DNA of 64,000 nucleotides from Hallerella sp964501065 (GTDB taxonomy: Bacteria; Fibrobacterota; Fibrobacteria; Fibrobacterales; Fibrobacteraceae). The notes beneath the pieces are model-generated. The model had not been told where the DNA came from. It ran no database searches and saw only the letters and a program-made list of their open reading frames with translations. The position numbers were made by a program, and so were the translations under genes. Position 1 is the stretch's first letter. Every line of letters starts with the position of its first letter. The DNA lies in NCBI GenBank assembly GCA_964501065.1, contig CAZCRF010000006.1:1-64000 (forward strand), read 5' to 3'. This document shows positions 61,251 through 64,000 of this stretch, one piece after another.

Positions 61251-63683
61251 ATGAAAGTTTCGTTGAATTGGCTGCGCCGCCACGTCGATCTTCCGGAATC
61301 TGCCGAGGACGTGTCGCGGGCGTTGACGTCTGTCGGCCTCGAAGTGGAAGGAATGGACGAACCCGCGAAACGGTATGAAAAGCTCGTGGTGGCGAAGGTG
61401 CTCACCTGCGAAGCGCACCCGGACAGCGACCATTTGCACGTGACGACAGTCGATGACGGGAAGGAAACTTTGCAAGTCGTTTGCGGAGCGCCGAATGTCG
61501 CTGCCGGCCAGACCGTGGTGCTCGCTCCCATCGGAGCGGAACTCCCGCTTCCCGACGGCAAGACCTTGAAAATGAAAAAGTCCAAAATTCGCGGAGTCGA
61601 AAGTTTCGGCATGATTTGCGCCGAAGACGAAATCGGGCTTTCCGACGACCACGGGGGAATTCTCGTGTTGGACGATTCCGTTCCCGCAGGGACTCCGATC
61701 ACGTCCCTGGGGCTTTACGACGCGACTTTCGAATTGAACGTGACGCCGAATCGCCCGGACGCCCTTTCTCACCGCGGCGTCGCCCGGGAACTCGCGGCAA
61801 AGTTCGGCCGCCCGCTGAAGCCCCTCGCTTTTGATTTGAAGGTGGATGCTTCAAAGGACGCGTCTTCTGCGATGAAGCTCTCCGTGGAGCCCGGGACGGG
61901 ATGCTCCCGCTATGTCGGGAGAGTCGTCGAAGGGGTGAAGGTCGGGCCTTCGCCGAAATGGCTTTCCCGCTTGCTCCGTTCCATCGGGATGAATTCCGTG
62001 AACAATGTCGTCGATGTGACGAATTTCGTCTTGATGGACATCGGACAGCCTCTCCACAGTTTCGACATGGCGAAGCTCTCCGGTGCAGAGGTCGTCGTCC
62101 GCCGTGCAAGGCCCGGAGAAAAGATTGAAACTCTCGACCACAAGGAGCACGAGCTTTCCCCGGAAGATTTGGTGATTTGCGACGGGGACAAGCCCTCTTG
62201 CGTCGCCGGGGTGATGGGCGGCGTCGAAAGTGAAATCACGGATGCGACGGAAAACGTTTTCTTGGAAAGCGCGTGGTTTCGCCCGGCTGTCGTCCGCAGG
62301 CAGGCGCACCGCCTCTGCACTTCGACGGATTCGAGCTTCCGGTTCGAGCGGGGAATCGACTATTCCATGCAGCGATTGGCCGACGATTACGCCTGCGCCT
62401 TGATCCAGGAAGTCGCCGGGGGAAAGGTGCTTTCGGGGACGGTCGAATACACGGGCGACGACCACCAAAAGGAACCTCTCGTGGTGACTCTCCGCGCGGC
62501 CCGTGTGGAAAAGGTCTTGGGAATTTCCCCGTCCGAGGAGGAAATTGTCCGCTACTTGACGGGAATCGGCCTTGAACATCTGGGGAGCATGGCTTTTAAA
62601 ATTCCGCCCTACCGCCCGGACTTGGAACGCGAAGTCGATTTGATCGAAGAAGTGGCGCGTTTGGTCGGCTTCGACAATATCCCCTATGACGTCCCTTCCT
62701 TCAAGATTTGCCCGAACGACTTGCCCGCGGAGGAGATTCTCGGCCGCAAGATTCGCTACACCCTTTCCGCTTTGGGACTTCATGAATGCATTTCGCTCCG
62801 CTTCACCAGTGCCGCGAGCACGAGAAGCGTTTTCGGGGAGCCTTCGGATGCGGATCCGCGTTCCCGTCCGGCGAAACTCTTGAATCCCCTTTCCGAAGAC
62901 CTCGGGTGCGTGCCGACATCCCTGATTCCGATTCTCCTCAAGTCCGTTGCGGACAATGAAAAGAACCGCCCGGGCTCCGTTCGCCTTTTTGAAAACGGGA
63001 AAGCGCAGTTCCAGAATGCGGAACGGAAGGATATTCGGGATTCCGGTTTCACGGAAAAGCCCGTCCTTTGCGCCGTTATCGCGGGGCAGCAAAAAACCGA
63101 AGCCTTGGACGACAAACCGCGCGAGGTCGAATTCGCCGACATCAAGGGTTTGGCAGTCGCCCTGTTCAAGCGTCTGGGCATCGCCGTCGAAACGCGCGCG
63201 CCAGCCGTCCCCGAAAAATTCCTGCACCCCGGGAAACAGGCTGTATTGGCGTCCGGCGACACGGTGTTCGGCTCGATCGGCGTCGTCCACCCGTCCGTCC
63301 TCGAAAGTTTCGGCATCGGTTACGCGACAGCCCTGTTCGAAGTCGACTTGGAAAAGGTCCAGAACGCCCGTGAACGGAAGACTCTCTTCAAGCCGTTCAG
63401 CAGGCAGGTCTTTATGACCCGGGACGTTTCCGTGCAAGTTCCCGAGCGCATGGAGAACGGGACCGTCCTCGAGAAATTCAAGGCCATCAAGGTCAAGAAT
63501 CTTTCCCGCGTGGAACTCAAGAGCGTCTATCGGGGAATCGGCGTCTTGCCCGGCAAGAAGAACATGGTCTACACATTCATCTACCAGTCCATGACGGAGA
63601 CTCTCACGGACGAAGCGGTGAACAAGGCTCACGAAAAACTTCGGGAAAGGCTTTCCGCCGACGCGGAAATCATCCTTCGCTAG
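61251..63683 (+). CDS. pheT: Phenylalanyl-tRNA synthetase beta subunit
   Basis: The 810-residue protein has the full beta-subunit layout. An N-terminal tRNA-binding domain (about 40-150, with HPDSDHLHVTTVD) is followed by the B3/B4 editing domain, the B5 domain and the central catalytic-like region with RFERGID. The C-terminal FDX-ACB anticodon-binding domain has SRQVFMTRDVSVQVPE. It pairs with the alpha subunit to charge tRNA-Phe. pheS is not upstream here, so the two subunits are separated in this genome. AGGA lies upstream of the ATG. Confidence 0.97.
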   Translation: MKVSLNWLRRHVDLPESAEDVSRALTSVGLEVEGMDEPAKRYEKLVVAKVLTCEAHPDSDHLHVTTVDDGKETLQVVCGAPNVAAGQTVVLAPIGAELPLPDGKTLKMKKSKIRGVESFGMICAEDEIGLSDDHGGILVLDDSVPAGTPITSLGLYDATFELNVTPNRPDALSHRGVARELAAKFGRPLKPLAFDLKVDASKDASSAMKLSVEPGTGCSRYVGRVVEGVKVGPSPKWLSRLLRSIGMNSVNNVVDVTNFVLMDIGQPLHSFDMAKLSGAEVVVRRARPGEKIETLDHKEHELSPEDLVICDGDKPSCVAGVMGGVESEITDATENVFLESAWFRPAVVRRQAHRLCTSTDSSFRFERGIDYSMQRLADDYACALIQEVAGGKVLSGTVEYTGDDHQKEPLVVTLRAARVEKVLGISPSEEEIVRYLTGIGLEHLGSMAFKIPPYRPDLEREVDLIEEVARLVGFDNIPYDVPSFKICPNDLPAEEILGRKIRYTLSALGLHECISLRFTSAASTRSVFGEPSDADPRSRPAKLLNPLSEDLGCVPTSLIPILLKSVADNEKNRPGSVRLFENGKAQFQNAERKDIRDSGFTEKPVLCAVIAGQQKTEALDDKPREVEFADIKGLAVALFKRLGIAVETRAPAVPEKFLHPGKQAVLASGDTVFGSIGVVHPSVLESFGIGYATALFEVDLEKVQNARERKTLFKPFSRQVFMTRDVSVQVPERMENGTVLEKFKAIKVKNLSRVELKSVYRGIGVLPGKKNMVYTFIYQSMTETLTDEAVNKAHEKLRERLSADAEIILR

Positions 63684-63693
63684 GGAGCGTTTC

Positions 63694-64000
63694 ATGGCTT
63701 ACGTGGCAATGGCTAGAAAGTGGCGACCGGAATCCTTCAAGGATTTGGTCGGGCAGGAGCATATCGCGAAGACGATTGAAAATGCGATCGTCGGAGGCCG
63801 TCTGCATCATGCGTTCCTTTTCACGGGGACGCGCGGAGTCGGGAAGACTACGTCGGCCAGAATCCTTGCGAAGACGTTGAATTGCACGGGAGGCGATCCG
63901 CTAGTGCCCTGCGGCAAATGCAAAAGCTGCTTGGACATCGCGAGCGGGCATCCGATGGACGTGATTGAAATCGACGCGGCGTCGAACACGGGCGTCGACA
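63694..64000 (+). CDS. dnaX: DNA polymerase III subunit gamma/tau, N-terminal fragment (runs off the window)
   Basis: The first 102 codons of DnaX are visible from the ATG at 63694, with GGAG seven bases upstream. The product begins MAYVAMARKWRPESFKDLVGQE and carries Walker A GTRGVGKTTSAR and the zinc-binding cysteines in LNCTGG then PCGKCKSC. It is the clamp-loader ATPase subunit of the replicase. The rest of the gene lies beyond the window edge. It follows pheT by 10 bases. Confidence 0.95.
   Translation, partial: MAYVAMARKWRPESFKDLVGQEHIAKTIENAIVGGRLHHAFLFTGTRGVGKTTSARILAKTLNCTGGDPLVPCGKCKSCLDIASGHPMDVIEIDAASNTGVD

Overview
This window is chromosomal DNA from a member of the Fibrobacterota, most likely Fibrobacteraceae (Fibrobacter or a close relative). 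The evidence is a mix of signatures: serine/glycine-rich linkers in very large secreted proteins, a secreted pectate lyase with beta-trefoil modules and a C-terminal end resembling a type IX sorting domain, a PorV/PorQ-type outer-membrane protein, a double-membrane envelope gene set (BamD, LptF/LptG, many lipoproteins) and a bacterial geranylgeranylglyceryl-phosphate-synthase homologue. Species cannot be fixed from the sequence alone. Coding density is very high, many neighbouring genes overlap by 1-14 bases, and the only non-coding stretch above 300 bases is at the left edge. I found no tRNA, rRNA, insertion sequence, prophage or CRISPR array.

Left part (1-13.4 kb): a non-coding block with a periodic array of small hairpins, then comEC (minus), a lipoprotein metzincin protease, a DUF4416 protein, a small lipoprotein and a secreted M15-like peptidase. 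A tightly coupled minus-strand operon follows, read hisI-tilS-ftsH-folP-cdaA-FGE-like protein, in which every junction overlaps. A MalY/PatB-type aminotransferase sits just upstream.

Middle-left (13.6-27.4 kb): an M16 protease, murD, an SDR oxidoreductase, a 56-codon membrane protein coupled to a MauE/DoxX-like protein, bioD and a Xer-type recombinase (both minus). Next is a five-gene plus-strand unit (PorV/PorQ-like barrel, membrane-anchored STAS protein, degenerate LytM/M23 protein, lipoprotein, NUDIX hydrolase), then a minus-strand unit bamD, outer-membrane protein, PHP-domain protein.

Centre (27.4-39.6 kb): an almost gapless run of twelve plus-strand genes: lptF, lptG, a GAF-GGEEF diguanylate cyclase, a sodium:solute symporter, tadA, a lipoprotein, a beta-helix protein and a four-gene cassette. 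The cassette encodes a MotA/TolQ-like channel protein with a long coiled-coil tail and a MotB/OmpA-like partner, bracketed by two uncharacterised soluble proteins. It resembles the DUF3348-DUF802-OmpA-DUF2894 arrangement of other bacteria and the ZorAB motor of Zorya, but has no nuclease or helicase. This is the strongest candidate in the window for a poorly described system.

Right part (39.7-64 kb): a modular pectate lyase with a terminator, two giant paralogous secreted Ig-like proteins (one with a 39-bp minisatellite linker), the GGGP synthase homologue, a small membrane protein coupled to an ABC transporter, two PilT-like ATPases with different motif decay, a patatin-like protein with a probable outer-membrane barrel, a 7TM-EAL protein, metK (minus), a NIF3-family protein, pheT and the start of dnaX, which runs off the right edge.
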